From Spinacia oleracea (taxonomy: Eukaryota > Streptophyta > Magnoliopsida > Caryophyllales > Amaranthaceae), in assembly GCF_020520425.1 (NCBI RefSeq), contig NC_079487.1:86495141-86559140 (forward strand): a stretch of 64,000 nucleotides of DNA, read 5' to 3'. Each line of letters opens with the position of its first letter. Position 1 is the stretch's first letter. Below, piece by piece: positions 45,940 to 56,568 of this stretch. A program made the translations under genes and the position numbers. The notes beneath the pieces are model-generated. The model worked only from the letters and a program-made list of their open reading frames with translations. It was not told where the DNA came from and ran no database searches.

Positions 45940-47947
45940 TATTTGACAGTTCTTATTCTTGATTTTTTTTTCTTTCGCTTTTGCCTTGGAACGAGGTAGA
46001 CTGTGTAACGGGCGCTTGTAGGGCGAGCGTTATGTGCAGTAGTTTGATCGGAGTTTTGGTGACTCGCGATTTTCAGTTACCCTTGTTAGTGGGGTGACTT
46101 TGTATATTCTAAGTAGTGCTTTTAGAATTTGGGAGGGGTCGTAGCCATTCTAAGGTTCGTTTTATACGATTAAAGCTTAGGATTGTGCCCCTATGACGTA
46201 TGTATAACATTAGCGTTGAGAATTTACGATAAAATCGTCATTTCGAGAATTTTTAGAGTGTTTTTCTCAAGCCTCCAACTGTAGCTACGGGATTGGCTTA
46301 GTGCTATAATGCTTGGCATACGTTTTTATGCATTCATGGTGACATGGATCATGAATAGTTTGAACCAGACTCGTTTAGTGCGAGGTACGTTCGAGTAGTG
46401 ATTTTGCTACTTTTCCTGTAAATGTCGTATTGTGCGACATTGCCATGGTCAAGGTAGTCACATGTTGAAGTGTGCCTTGACCAAAAGTTAGGTGTCTTTC
46501 TTACCCATAACCATATTTAAAAATCTTTTGACTCTCTTGCAACATCGAGATAAACGCATACTTAGCTTAAACCAACCACACTTTATTATGTTCGAAGAAG
46601 TCTTTTTAAAAATCATTTGAAAATTATTTAAAATACGAGTCCTACTGTGTACAATCCGAGGTGTCCTAAGTAGGTTGACTTATAGAAGGGTTCGTACAGG
46701 ATTACATGAGCGAATCAAAATACTGTTACGATTTCTGGAATGCTGTCTAAGGATTTGCTGGAAGCCAGGGTGCAGGCGTCAAGATATACTTGTGCCTGTT
46801 TGGCATGTGTTTTGGGCTTTTAGGGCCATCTTTTCCAGAATTGCGGGAATATAAACCGTTTTCAAATTGACTTAGATTTATTTGGTGTATGTCTGTGCAA
46901 AAGGTCAAGGTATACTTAGTTCTTTCCCTAGCTCTTTCATTTCAATTTTTAGCCCCCAATTGCTATTATGTCTTCCCATTAATGATGCTTTTAGATTTCG
47001 ATTTTAGATGCCCGTGTCATATGTCTGAGTAGGGTGAGCCTTGGTTAGGTGCCAAGTCCTATTGACAATGTCTGATTTTTTTCAAAGGGGATTCGCAAGC
47101 ATTTGAATTACCATGAACGGGTGCCCTAAGTTCGAAGGAACGATGGGGCAATGCCGTAGAACAATTCTCTTTATTGAAAGCTTAATGCCTTTACTACTTG
47201 TTGGCGATTATGACTGTGTCTAGTGGTGAAAGAAGGTCTTTAAGCGAATGACTATGTCTAGTGGTGAAAGAAAGTCTTTAAGTGAGTTTAGTTCGCTTTA
47301 GGGAGGGTCAAGTCGAGTACTTTAGAGGTCATGGACGCTTGCGCTAGCCCCCATTCAATTGAGGCAAAGCGATCTTTTGAGTCTTGGCTAAGTGCCTAGG
47401 AGTGTGAGTGCTCCTTCTGGCAAGGGTACGTGCCTTTATTATTTTTCGATGTTTGCTCATTAATTTTGGCATCTTGGTGACTTGGATTCTTCCTTTGACT
47501 TAAATTTTTCTTTCGACTTGGGTTGCAAGTAATTAAATTTCAATAAGGGACTTTATTTCTTATTCTTGTTTTTCTATAGGCTTTAATATTTTTACAAATT
47601 GGTTGGACCGAATCATGGATTGCCTACGTATCCGCCTTAAATAGATTTAATTTGGAATCAGGTCTTGCGTAGTTCTTAGCCAGAAAATGGTTTCTTAGAA
47701 TGCCGATTTTAAACAAGTACGTTCTGAGGTGGAAACATATTATTTGAAACATTAGAATAAGTGAAGTTTATTATTATTTAAATCTGCTGCCAAAAATTTG
47801 TTTTATATTTTTTTGAGTACATGTATTTTTTGGTGGTACGTATATCTGAATACGTGTTGTACCCCTCCAAGTGTTCGTTATTTTTCCGTGCATGTGCGGA
47901 TAAAATGACGAGCACTTCTGGACAAAATTTTAGCAAGCAGAGAGATT

Positions 47948-48016
47948 CAGTGCCCAGGCTGGGGCGTCAAAGTTTTCGGCGCCCAGGTGTGGGCGCTGGA
48001 AATGTTTCCTGGGCGG
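47948..48016. repeat. Double-hairpin module, interior copy 3
   Basis: CAGTGCCCAGGCTGGGGCG then CGGCGCCCAGGTGTGGGCG and CCTGGGCGG; about 2.1 kb from copies 2 and 4. Confidence 0.75.
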
Positions 48017-48168
48017 TTCTTTTTTGGTGCGCTAAATGCTCCTTTTTTCTTTTTAGACTAACTTTAGAGGCGCTTTGCAAAGTTCCTTTTTTATTATTTA
48101 TTACTTTTTTGTACTTTTCATTTGTCTTCTTTTTTTATTCGTGACTCAAGACGGTTTGATAGGATAAT

Positions 48169-48559
48169 TTGTATAGGTATTGGTCGAGCATGATGATTAC
48201 ATCTGCTAGGACTCACAATTTGCAGCCTCAAGCTAGGGTCATGAGCTTACATCAACCAAGGCCAATGAGTAGCATGGGGACGGCTCAAGGGTATATCAAC
48301 AGGATGCATCCAAACAAGGTATATGGTCATTATGCTAACGGTGATGTAAGGTTTTGGAAATAATGGGTATGACGCACGTGTCAATGGCCGTACGTGGTTT
48401 GCAGTTGATAACAAGTTCATGAACAAGGGTCGAGGTAATGGTTTCTTGGGTTATGGCAATGAGAACATAGATGGGTTAAATGAGCTGACCAGGGGCCCCG
48501 GAGCGAAGGCGTCTAAGAACATAAGGATTGGAAAGGGTAGACATCGTAGAATTTTATGA
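48169..48559 (+). pseudogene. Captured fragment of a YTH/ECT-type m6A-reader gene
   Basis: Frame 1 (48169-48363) contains NRMHPNKVYGHY. After a one-base shift near 48350-48361, frame 2 (48362-48559) reads NGYDARVNG, VDNKF, GRGNGF, GYGNENIDGLNEL and TRGPGAKASKN. This is the conserved stretch just before the YTH domain in plant EVOLUTIONARILY CONSERVED C-TERMINAL REGION proteins, cytoplasmic readers of N6-methyladenosine. Similarity stops at about 48520 (KN); the YTH domain itself is absent. No intron interrupts the visible part. The fragment is antisense to the host element (minus). With a frameshift and no start or end of the parent gene it cannot encode a reader. Recognition is from motif memory, not from a search. 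Confidence 0.75.
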
Positions 48560-50104
48560 TTTGGATTGTTTGACTCAATTCTTTTCCTTTGTTTACTTGG
48601 GTAAATTTCGCACTTTGGGAGGTACGGGCTAAGTATTTCATGGCTCGCTCTTTTCGCTCTCCCTTTTCTCTTTTTATTTTTTCCTTTTTGCATGGGATTT
48701 CTCCCCAACATAAATCCTTCAAAATTTTTATTTGGGCTAAAAGGTAGATGGTTGTGGTTTTTGAGTCACGAGGCGAGACTGAGTGAGCCTCGTTTGGTAG
48801 GCCTATAGTGGACCTTTTAATTGTCTTACTTTGCAAGCGTATTTAGTCGTTTCTTAAAATGTGCAAATAGCGTAGATTCAAAATGTTATTTTTACCTTAT
48901 TGAAATTTAACGAAAGAATTACATCGAAAATAATTTTTTTTGTTTCTTTTCAGACTCCAGTTTCTGAGATTTAATTGGAAGTTGTGATTTAGACTCAAAC
49001 TTTCATTAATCTTTCTGATTATGACCCGTGTATGAATACAAGGAGGTGGCCTAGACTCAAAATAATGACGTGGCGTAAGCCTATAATACTTGATCAAGCA
49101 ACTTTCAGACTTAGGCTAATTGGACCATAACTTTCGTTGGTTGACACTTTAGATTTTAACCCTTGGGTGTTCATTTGTCATGCGCCATTTTGTTTAATGT
49201 TGGCAAGGTAGTTAATTGGGGAGATCGAATTTTTATTTTTGCAAGACTAGAATCATTAGTGCGGCTTCTCTCTTAGTGTGTATTGCTTTACCCCAATGGT
49301 AGTCCTATTGGTATGCCGATTTGGGTATTTTCATGGTTGGTCATGTTGCATTCATGGAAAATCTTTTAGTCCGTACTTAGTAGTATTTCAAGGAGCGAGT
49401 GACTCGAGAGGACTATGATAGTCGTGACCCAATGTGATTATAAGCCTTGAGGCCATTAATTTTTCTTGCCAATGGTATTGACACCTTAGGTTCACTTTGG
49501 GGTTGTGCGACTATGGGGGATGATTTCCAGAATGTGACTGTTTCCATTTTGCAAATACTATAGTATATTCTTTTTATTGGTGAGAGAGTATTGAGGCCGT
49601 AGACTCTTAGCAAGGGATGACAATTACATATGGGTGTTTATAGATTTCAATGTTAGGAAGGGAGACTCAATATGGTTTAACCTTTTTATTTGCAGAACGA
49701 CACCAAGCATTAGGACCGATTCTATGGATAAGACAACTAAGACTTAGGATTTAGATTGTACTTTGGCATAGCCTAGTCTAGACTCGGATTTATTTATTTT
49801 ATTTGAACATTATTTTTTCTTGAAGACTTTATTCGAACATCATTTTTTGAATACTTTTCCCATGTGACATTCAAGGTTATTTCAATTAGCATGTTCGGTT
49901 TTGGTGCCGAGCATTGTCGTCGTAGGAGGCCTAACAACGACACAAAGAGTTATTTTATTTTTTACAAGTCGCTTTTTAGAATCGAGTGCCTTTCATACGC
50001 CCTCGCAGCAAATTTTTTTCAAAAAGTTTTTTTTTGCTACGTATATTTTTTTTATGCGCGGGCACCGAGGCTGCTGTGCCTGCCCAAAAGGCCAGGCAGC
50101 AACT

Positions 50105-50176
50105 TCAGCGCCCAGCAGTGGGCGTGAGAATTTTCGGCGCCCAGCCAGGGGCGTTGAAAATGCGTCCCTGGCTGGT
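50105..50176. repeat. Double-hairpin module, interior copy 4
   Basis: CAGCGCCCAGCAGTGGGCGTG then CGGCGCCCAGCCAGGGGCGTT and CCCTGGCTGG. Confidence 0.75.
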
Positions 50177-50934
50177 TCTCGTTTTCAGTTTTCGTCTATT
50201 TTTGTTTTTTGCGACTTTAAATTTGCGTGCTTGCCTTATAACGTCCTTTACGCGTTGTGCAGCGTTTGTGGGATTCGTTACGGCCATCCCGAGCGTCGCT
50301 TATTTTTGTGGCGATCATTCGGGTTTGCGGAACACGTGTTTCGGTATAACTCTTTGGCAAATTAGTCTATGAATGTTTGGGCAATTTTTAAGGTCGTTGG
50401 TTTTCTAGGATAGTTTGTCGCACACAATCACATATTTCGCTACACATAACTACATTACAAACATGGATTTGAAAATTAAATATGCCACGTAGTTTATGAT
50501 AGGCTTCTATGGGTAGTTTATTTGCGCCTGGCTTGGTACCGCTTATGTCGTAGATCCAACACATGCCCCGGTCGAGGTAGTGTCTTCAACAGACGAATTT
50601 CGCTCAAGAGGCCAACCCGCAAGTGCAAGCCAAGGGGGCGCGCATGCAGGCGAGAGGGACCTAATGAGCGAGCGATTGGGTTCGGGATAGGTGTACTACC
50701 TGCACAAGTACCGAGTGGGAAACATGCGCGGCGTATGCACCCCCCTATTGGCGAAAAAAGTATCCTTAGTCCCAACTCCCGAGGGAGCCGAGATTCGTTA
50801 TGCGGTTCTGCCCGTTCACATTAATATGCTGATTTTCAGGTCGTCCCAACTTGATGGGGAAATAAACGCGGGGTAGGATCGTTTCACCCTTCGGCTATTT
50901 TGATTACCTACAAGCACGAGTATTTCCTTCACTA

Positions 50935-50953
50935 TCCCCAGTGGAGTCGCCAC
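50935..50953 (-). promoter_or_regulatory. Primer-binding site of the Tat/Ogre-like element
   Basis: Minus strand GTGGCGACTCCACTGGGGA directly after the LTR end CCCTCACA; the form seen in Tat/Ogre-type Gypsy elements. Confidence 0.75.
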
Positions 50954-52414
50954 TGTGAGGGGGTCGAAAAAGCGCGAGGCTAATGCGTGACCTCGTCCCT
51001 CGTGGGTGTGACGATTCTTTTTATTCAATCAAGTGTAATTGGATTTCCTGTGAGTATACACCCAATTGACTAGTAATATAGGAGTCGCCATTCAGTTTTT
51101 AACGACAATGAGAAAAACTGACAAAACCCGGTTATCGTGACATAAAGGGAGTGCAATTATGTTTGACCACGACGGCCGTAGGTTCCCTTGTGATCCCTGG
51201 TGTGGGGATCTCTCAATATACACCCGCAAGGTAGAGATTGAGGGTTCGGGGGACTGTAACTACCGAGAGGAGTACTTCGCTCGTCGATAACTCCAGAGGC
51301 AGGATATCCTTACTAGCTCAGCATAAATAATTGAAGGGACATGCGTTAACTATTAAACTAATCTTAGTTGATTTTAGCAATATGCAACATATAATACTAA
51401 TTCGATCGTGATTATCTGATTTAAATAGCATTAAGGGACCTAGCATGATAATCCGATTTCCCAAAAATATTATATTTGTTAGGCGTGATAGAACAATCAG
51501 ATTAGGTTAGTTTAACAGTTCATAAAAAGGGCGAGGAAAGCAGTTAAATCATCGAAAAGGGACACATTACGACGCACCCTTGAGAGGTGCGTCACGGTTC
51601 TCAGAAAACTAACCACTTTGACTTTGCTATTTCTCCTTTTTATTTAACGAATCTCAATTATGGGACAGGATACGCTCTGTTCGATTTATGGATCGATTGC
51701 GACAGAACGCGTGAACAATTTCGCAGCGAGAGGCTTAGGCTAAGGGTTGGAGTCAATATTCAGAATATAATTGTGTGTTGTTGTGTCCTTTTCACGTCGA
51801 ATCTAGGGGCCTATTTATAGGGAAGAGTTCGTGGAAAGATAGAATTGCAGAGTTCTAATCCACAAAGAATTAGGAAAAAACACGTACCCAGGTACTTTCA
51901 GCGCCCAGGCCTGGGCGCCGAAGATTTCGGCGCCCAGAGCCAGGCGTTGAAAATAGGGTCTGGGCTGTTTTCTTTAGTCAGATTCGGATTCCTGAAATCC
52001 GTAGAGTTTGAGATTAATTCGAGTCTTTTAGCGCGTATCAATTTTGTGACGGAATGCATCCGGGCCCGTTACGAACTCTAGGCTCGTTAGGATTTCAATT
52101 AATACGTAACTCTTATTTTCGAATCATATTAGGAATAGGATTCTCGCAGTTTTCTATCTCATTTAGGATTTATGTTGGAATGCAACACCTAATTCTGACA
52201 GGTTTCTATCTTTTATGATTTGCCACTTTTAGAAGCTACCTTTTACGGCAGTTACTATTTTTAGCAAGTTTCCATAAATAGCAGGTTTCGGGTGAAATGA
52301 AATGGGGAATCGAGATTCGTTTATTTTATAGGAGATGCGTTGTCAAGTGGAGATTTATGTTTTCATCATCGAACCCTTCCCTTGCGGGAATGGGGACAAA
52401 AGTAGGTGTCTACA
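50954..52414 (-). repeat. Right LTR (5' LTR) of the Tat/Ogre-like element
   Basis: Full match in length and ends to 30878-32338. It contains its own double-hairpin module at 51899-51966 (CAGCGCCCAGGCCTGGGCG). Confidence 0.92.
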
Positions 52415-52419
52415 GAGTG

Positions 52420-52791
52420 GGATCCTTATTACATTAAATCCCTGAAGTAATATGGGGTGCCTTCCTCGAGTATATTCCATCTGGGCTTACAATGCCAATT
52501 ATCTGGGCAGGGAACTTTGAGAGCAAGCTAGCTCTAATCTCCATCATATATATATAATCAATATGGTGGTCATCCATCTGAGGAACCCACATCTACAAAG
52601 ACTCAACCAATTGTGTGGCACTATCACAGTATCACGCATCAAGGGGTAACTCAAGACCAATTAAACGTTATGTTGTTTGGTTTTAGACTTCGTGATAAGG
52701 CTCAAAGATGGTTGAATGATGTCAAGGAGACATAATGGAGTGCTATTTCACAAGCCTTTCTTAAGGAACTCTTTTCCCCCACCAAGACAAC
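52420..52791 (+). pseudogene. Athila-like gag fragment (middle part)
   Basis: Translation near 52670-52790 gives LFGFRLRDKAQRWLN, a stop at 52733-52735, then FLKELFSPTKT. This matches the retrotransposon gag pattern (FPFSLKDKAKxWL ... FFPPxKT) of Athila-type elements. In-frame stops mark decay. The reading continues past the solo LTR at 54412. Confidence 0.7.
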
Positions 52792-54411
52792 TATGAGGGG
52801 GTTAGAAAAAGACAGGTTTAGGGTCTCTTTCGTTCTCTTCCCTTGCGGATGAGTGACAAGCAATATTAAGTAAAACGGGACTAACGGTGGGCGTTAGCCT
52901 CTTTTTACTAGAATTTGGAGTCGTCATTCAGTTTTCAACAATAATGAGGAAAACTGACAAAACCCGGTTATTGTGATACGAGAGTAGAAGCTTTTGGGCT
53001 CAAGCTCGCGTATTCGACCACAATGGCCTTAGGTTCCCTTGTGATCCCTGAGGTGGAGATCTCTCAACATACATCCAGCGGAGTAGAGATTGAGGGTTCG
53101 GGGGACATTTACTAATACGGGGAGTGCCCAGCATTAGCCCATGTGACGGTCCATACTAGTTCTATGTAACGATGACGAGACATGCGTTATACTACATTAC
53201 TAATCTGGATTGCTTTTAATGCACAATAATAACTAATAGATGTCAAAAATATGATTTAAATTGATTTAAGGTACCTAACATTAATCCAGATTGTCTAACG
53301 AATATCTTTTTAGGAGTTATAAATAATCAGATTAATGTTGATAGATTTATAATAGTGATTAAATCAATAAAACAGATTATGGGACGTTACAATATAGTTT
53401 AGGCTATATTGCGATTCTCAAGAACACTTACCACTTGTCTTTACTCGTTTTCCTTTTACACAATTCCCTTTCAATTCCTTGACTTGACTAGACTCTTGGG
53501 CAGGATCCATGCTTAGTTTAAATGCGTATACGGGCAGAGTTCCTCTTAACAAGAGTTAATATAGAGAAATTACGAAGTATACGGAACGATTATAGGGACA
53601 GATAAAGGCTTAGGCTTAACTTATGTATAGTATAGAGAATCTAATTTGGTTCCCTTTATTCGGCTGGTTGAAGGTCCTATTTATAGGAAAAGAGTGCCAT
53701 GAAAGATAGGGATGTTCGCAGTTTGAAAACTGCTGAAACGCTTATGTGCGCGAGAATTTTCTCGCGCACAACACCTTGGCGTGAGAAATTTCTGACGCAC
53801 AGACTTAAGCGTGAGATCTGCTCCATAATTTTTATTTGAGTTAGACTGAAATAAGGGTGTGAGATATTTCTTGCGCGATTTTGGCACGAATAGATTGTTG
53901 TGTTGGGCCCTGTGCGCAAGAAAAATTTTGTGCACGTTTTATTTTCCACGCATTTTATCCAGTTTAATTCGGTTTTATTTTCATATTAAAACTCTTTTTT
54001 ACTCATTTCATCCTTATTTCGAGTTACTCCCAACTAAAACTCTGTTTTTTCAATATTTTTTAGTTGGAATGCAACTAAAACTCCGTTTATTTCTTTCTAA
54101 CTCTTTTAGGAGTTTAATTGGAATGCAACTAAAATTCTCCTTTTTCAATCTCTTTTAGGGATTGAGTTGGAGTGCAACTCTGCCCCTTTGATGTAAAATC
54201 TATCTTGAACCATTTACTATATTTAGCAGATACTTAGAATGGCAGCTACTATAAATAACAGTTACTATAAATAGATACATGGGTTTGGGGAAAGAGTCAG
54301 TGAGTCTTAGAACGTTAATTGCTTGATTAGGAATACGTTTGACAAGTGAATGTTTTGATTCATCATTAAACTTATCACTTCTAGCCTTGGGGTCAAATGT
54401 AGGCGTCTACA
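52792..54411 (-). repeat. Solo LTR of a second Tat/Ogre-like family
   Basis: Starts TATGAGGGGGTTAG (expected TGTGAGG) and ends GGCGTCTACA. It shares GACAAAACCCGGTTATxGTGA and neighbouring sequence with the LTRs at 30878 and 50954 but is clearly diverged. Flanks ACAAC (52787-52791) and ACAGC (54412-54416) are a duplication with one mutation. Removal rejoins the gag codons KT-AEIRNKL. At 53740-53810 it has a different hairpin pair (GTGCGCGAGAATTTTCTCGC) where the other family has GCGCCCAG hairpins. Confidence 0.8.
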
Positions 54412-55430
54412 ACAGCTGAAATAAGAAACAAGCTAACTACATTCACTCAAGGACCTGGAGAGTCCCTTAGAGAAGCATGGGATAGATTCAAAGCATTGTA
54501 GCAGTCGTGTCCATATCACAACATTGAAAAGTGGTTTCGTGTTCAGATATTCTACCATGGCCTACAAGATGATACGAAGAACATAGTTGATTCTGCTGCT
54601 AGGGGTGTTTTTCTTGACAAAGAAGTGGATGCAGGTGATGAATTCCTTGCCAATAGTTGATAATCACTACAGCACCACCAAAACCACATCTAAGAAGGGC
54701 AAGATGAATGTCGATGCTTATTCTCTAATGTCCTCACAAGTGGCCGCTTTAAACTTAAAAATTGATTCTTTGAAGGCTCCTCGGTCTGGTACTACCCCAA
54801 TGAGTGTCATTGCTATGTCTAGTGTAGCCCTAGTGACTACTTCTTACTGCGAAGTATGTGGTATCCGAGGTCACTTTGGTCATGAATGCTCCTATAATTC
54901 GCAGAATACTTCTCAAATAGAGAAAATTGAATGCTTTTTAACAGAGGGAACCTAATGATCCACATTCTAACATATTAATCAAGGTTGGAGGAATCATCAT
55001 AATTTCTCTTATCGAAGTAATAACGTTCAGAATCCTCAGCCCCAACAAAAACGGTCACAACCTTAATTATAGCCACCACACTCACACGTAGTTAGGCCTC
55101 CATTTCAGCAAGGGGTACCTCACAATACACCCTTGGGGTTTAATAGACCTCCTCAATAAGGCTATCAGCAACAACCTCCGTAGAGAAATGCTAATCCATA
55201 GCCTAACATAAGTGATTTGTGTAATCTCATAGCAAATATGCAGAAGACCTCAGAGATTTCTCAAAAGAATCACGATGAGAGCATAAAGGAGTTGAAGAAT
55301 CATAAGGGCAAGTTTGTCTCCTCCATGTCCCACCCGATACCAAATTGCAAAGATTTTTACAAAAGAGCCTCTGCTAGTACTCTTTGATGATTGTTGAGAC
55401 GGTCTCATCGTATGGAAACCTCCCGCTTCA
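54412..55430 (+). pseudogene. Athila-like gag fragment (C-terminal part with zinc knuckle)
   Basis: Frames in order: AEIRNKLTTF, ESLREAWDRFKAL with stop at 54499-54501, then VQIFYHGLQDDTKNIVD. A knuckle CEVCGIRGHFGHEC (CX2CX4HX4C, about 54849-54890) comes next, then NHHNFSYRSNN. Order and spacing are those of Athila gag. Several stops and shifts. No protease or reverse transcriptase follows, so the element is truncated here. Confidence 0.75.
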
Positions 55431-55639
55431 ACCGCAAGTATGTGTTAGAATATATGTAAATAATCTTCTATCATATTCAGCATATGTCCTTGTAATCAGG
55501 GGCGGATCTTAGTTAGTATTGGGGTGGTCTGGCCCCCCCGGCCGGAAAATTTTGTAGTGTATTTTTAGTTACGTCCCCCATAAAATTTGTGTATAAGTGT
55601 ATACACTACAACATATAAGATCAAAAAGGGAGAAAAATA

Positions 55640-55925
55640 TCGCCCTGTTCGATGTAAATCTCGCCCTCTTAGGCTAACAGGGCGATTTATTAATCGTTCT
55701 CCCATCGCCCTGTTAGGCTCATTGTATTAGCTTAGCAGGGAAAACTGTATTTTTCGCCATCTTTGATTTCAATCAACTAGGGCAATATTTTTCGCCCTCT
55801 TTGATTATTTCAAGGAATGCAAATCCTTCTTTTTCCCTTCTTGATTTGAATCAAGAAAGTCAATCTATGTCGCCCTCTTTGATTGAATCAAGGAAGACAA
55901 TTTATTTTTTGCGCCCTCTTTGTTC
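55640..55925. repeat. Left subterminal repeat array of the CACTA element
   Basis: Repeated TCGCCCTCTTTGATT, TCGCCCTGTTAGGCT and AATCAAG variants. The right counterpart is about 59450-59665 (GCCCTCCTTG, AAGAGGGCAA). Confidence 0.75.
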
Positions 55926-55964
55926 TATTTTGCTTTTTTATTTCTATTTCACTTTTAAATATTA

Positions 55965-56292
55965 CTCCCTCCGTCCCGAAATACTCGACCCGGTTTGACC
56001 GGCACAGAGTTTAAGGGACTTGAATTGACTTATTTAATTTAATAGGTAGTAATTGATAGTGGGGTATTATTTTAATGTAGTTAGTGGGAGGTGGGTTAAG
56101 AGGTGGGGTTGGGGGAGAGTAGGGGTTGAATTTTTAATTATTTTTTGTATGGAGTAAGGGGTAGGTAGGTTAATAGGGGTGGAGTGAGAAATAATATAAT
56201 ATTGTTAGAATATTTCCATATTTAGAAACAGGTCAAGTATTAAGGGACGGCCCGATAAGGAAAACAGGTCAAGTATTCCGGGACGGAGGGAG
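55965..56292. mobile_element. Stowaway-like MITE, 328 bp, inside the CACTA element
   Basis: Ends CTCCCTCCGTCCCGAAATAC and ...GTATTCCGGGACGGAGGGAG with TA duplications at 55963-55964 and 56293-56294. Confidence 0.92.
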
Positions 56293-56314
56293 TAGCTAAT
56301 ACATCAAATAAATT

Positions 56315-56384
56315 AACCTACGTGGGATTCGAACCCACATCTTTGCGCATTTGCACAATGCTCTCCCATTTGACCTAATAGGTT
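56315..56384 (-). pseudogene. tRNA-like sequence in the CACTA element
   Basis: The minus strand folds as a tRNA cloverleaf. Acceptor pairs are AACCTAT/GTAGGTT. The D-arm region is GGTCAAATGGGAGAGC (normally GCTC...GAGC). A TTGTG/CGCAA anticodon stem has only a 6-base loop (CAAATG). The T-arm GTGGG-TTCGAAT-CCCAC is perfect. The D-stem mismatch and short anticodon loop argue for a pseudogene or a tRNA-derived repeat head, and no isotype can be assigned. Confidence 0.55.
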
Positions 56385-56568
56385 AGTGCTACTTATCTAT
56401 TAAGTAGGAATAACTAGTCAATGCAACCATCCCATTGAAGCAATGAGAGCAATGAAGAACTAATAGTGCTAAGAAATAATGTACAGCTTTGTAATACCTT
56501 CCAGGATAAAGAAAAGTTGTAATAACTATTTGCAAAAAGCTTGAGGACCTGAACTCTTGTCCTGCAGC

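Larger units (their letters stand above)
45449..50953 (-). mobile_element. Main interior of the Tat/Ogre-like element, non-coding
   Basis: No gag, protease, reverse transcriptase or integrase motifs in any frame. It is a mosaic: three double-hairpin modules, polypurine-like TGGGGGCT motifs (minus, at 46951 and 47345), the captured YTH-type gene piece, and a leader of about 0.6 kb ending in the primer-binding site at 50935-50953. Short open frames elsewhere have no recognisable content. Confidence 0.7.
30878..52414 (-). mobile_element. Tat/Ogre-like Gypsy derivative without gag-pol, carrying a nested Copia
   Basis: Two 1461-bp LTRs with the perfect duplication GAGTG (30873-30877, 52415-52419). 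Minus-strand LTR ends are TGTAGACACC...CCCTCACA. The primer-binding site next to the right LTR reads GTGGCGACTCCACTGGGGA and the tract next to the left LTR is AAAGTGGGGGCTAAC; both resemble Tat/Ogre elements. A GGATACGTAGGCA motif (minus, near 47610), frequent in that group after pol, supports this. After removing Copia-2 the interior is about 8 kb without reverse transcriptase or integrase, so it is non-autonomous. It contains repeated hairpin modules, a minisatellite and a captured host gene piece. Confidence 0.85.

Noticed and set aside
49864..50372. Overlapping frames of 87-154 codons around 50 kb
   Set aside because: They overlap a GC-rich double-hairpin module of the Tat/Ogre-like element and show no protein family features.
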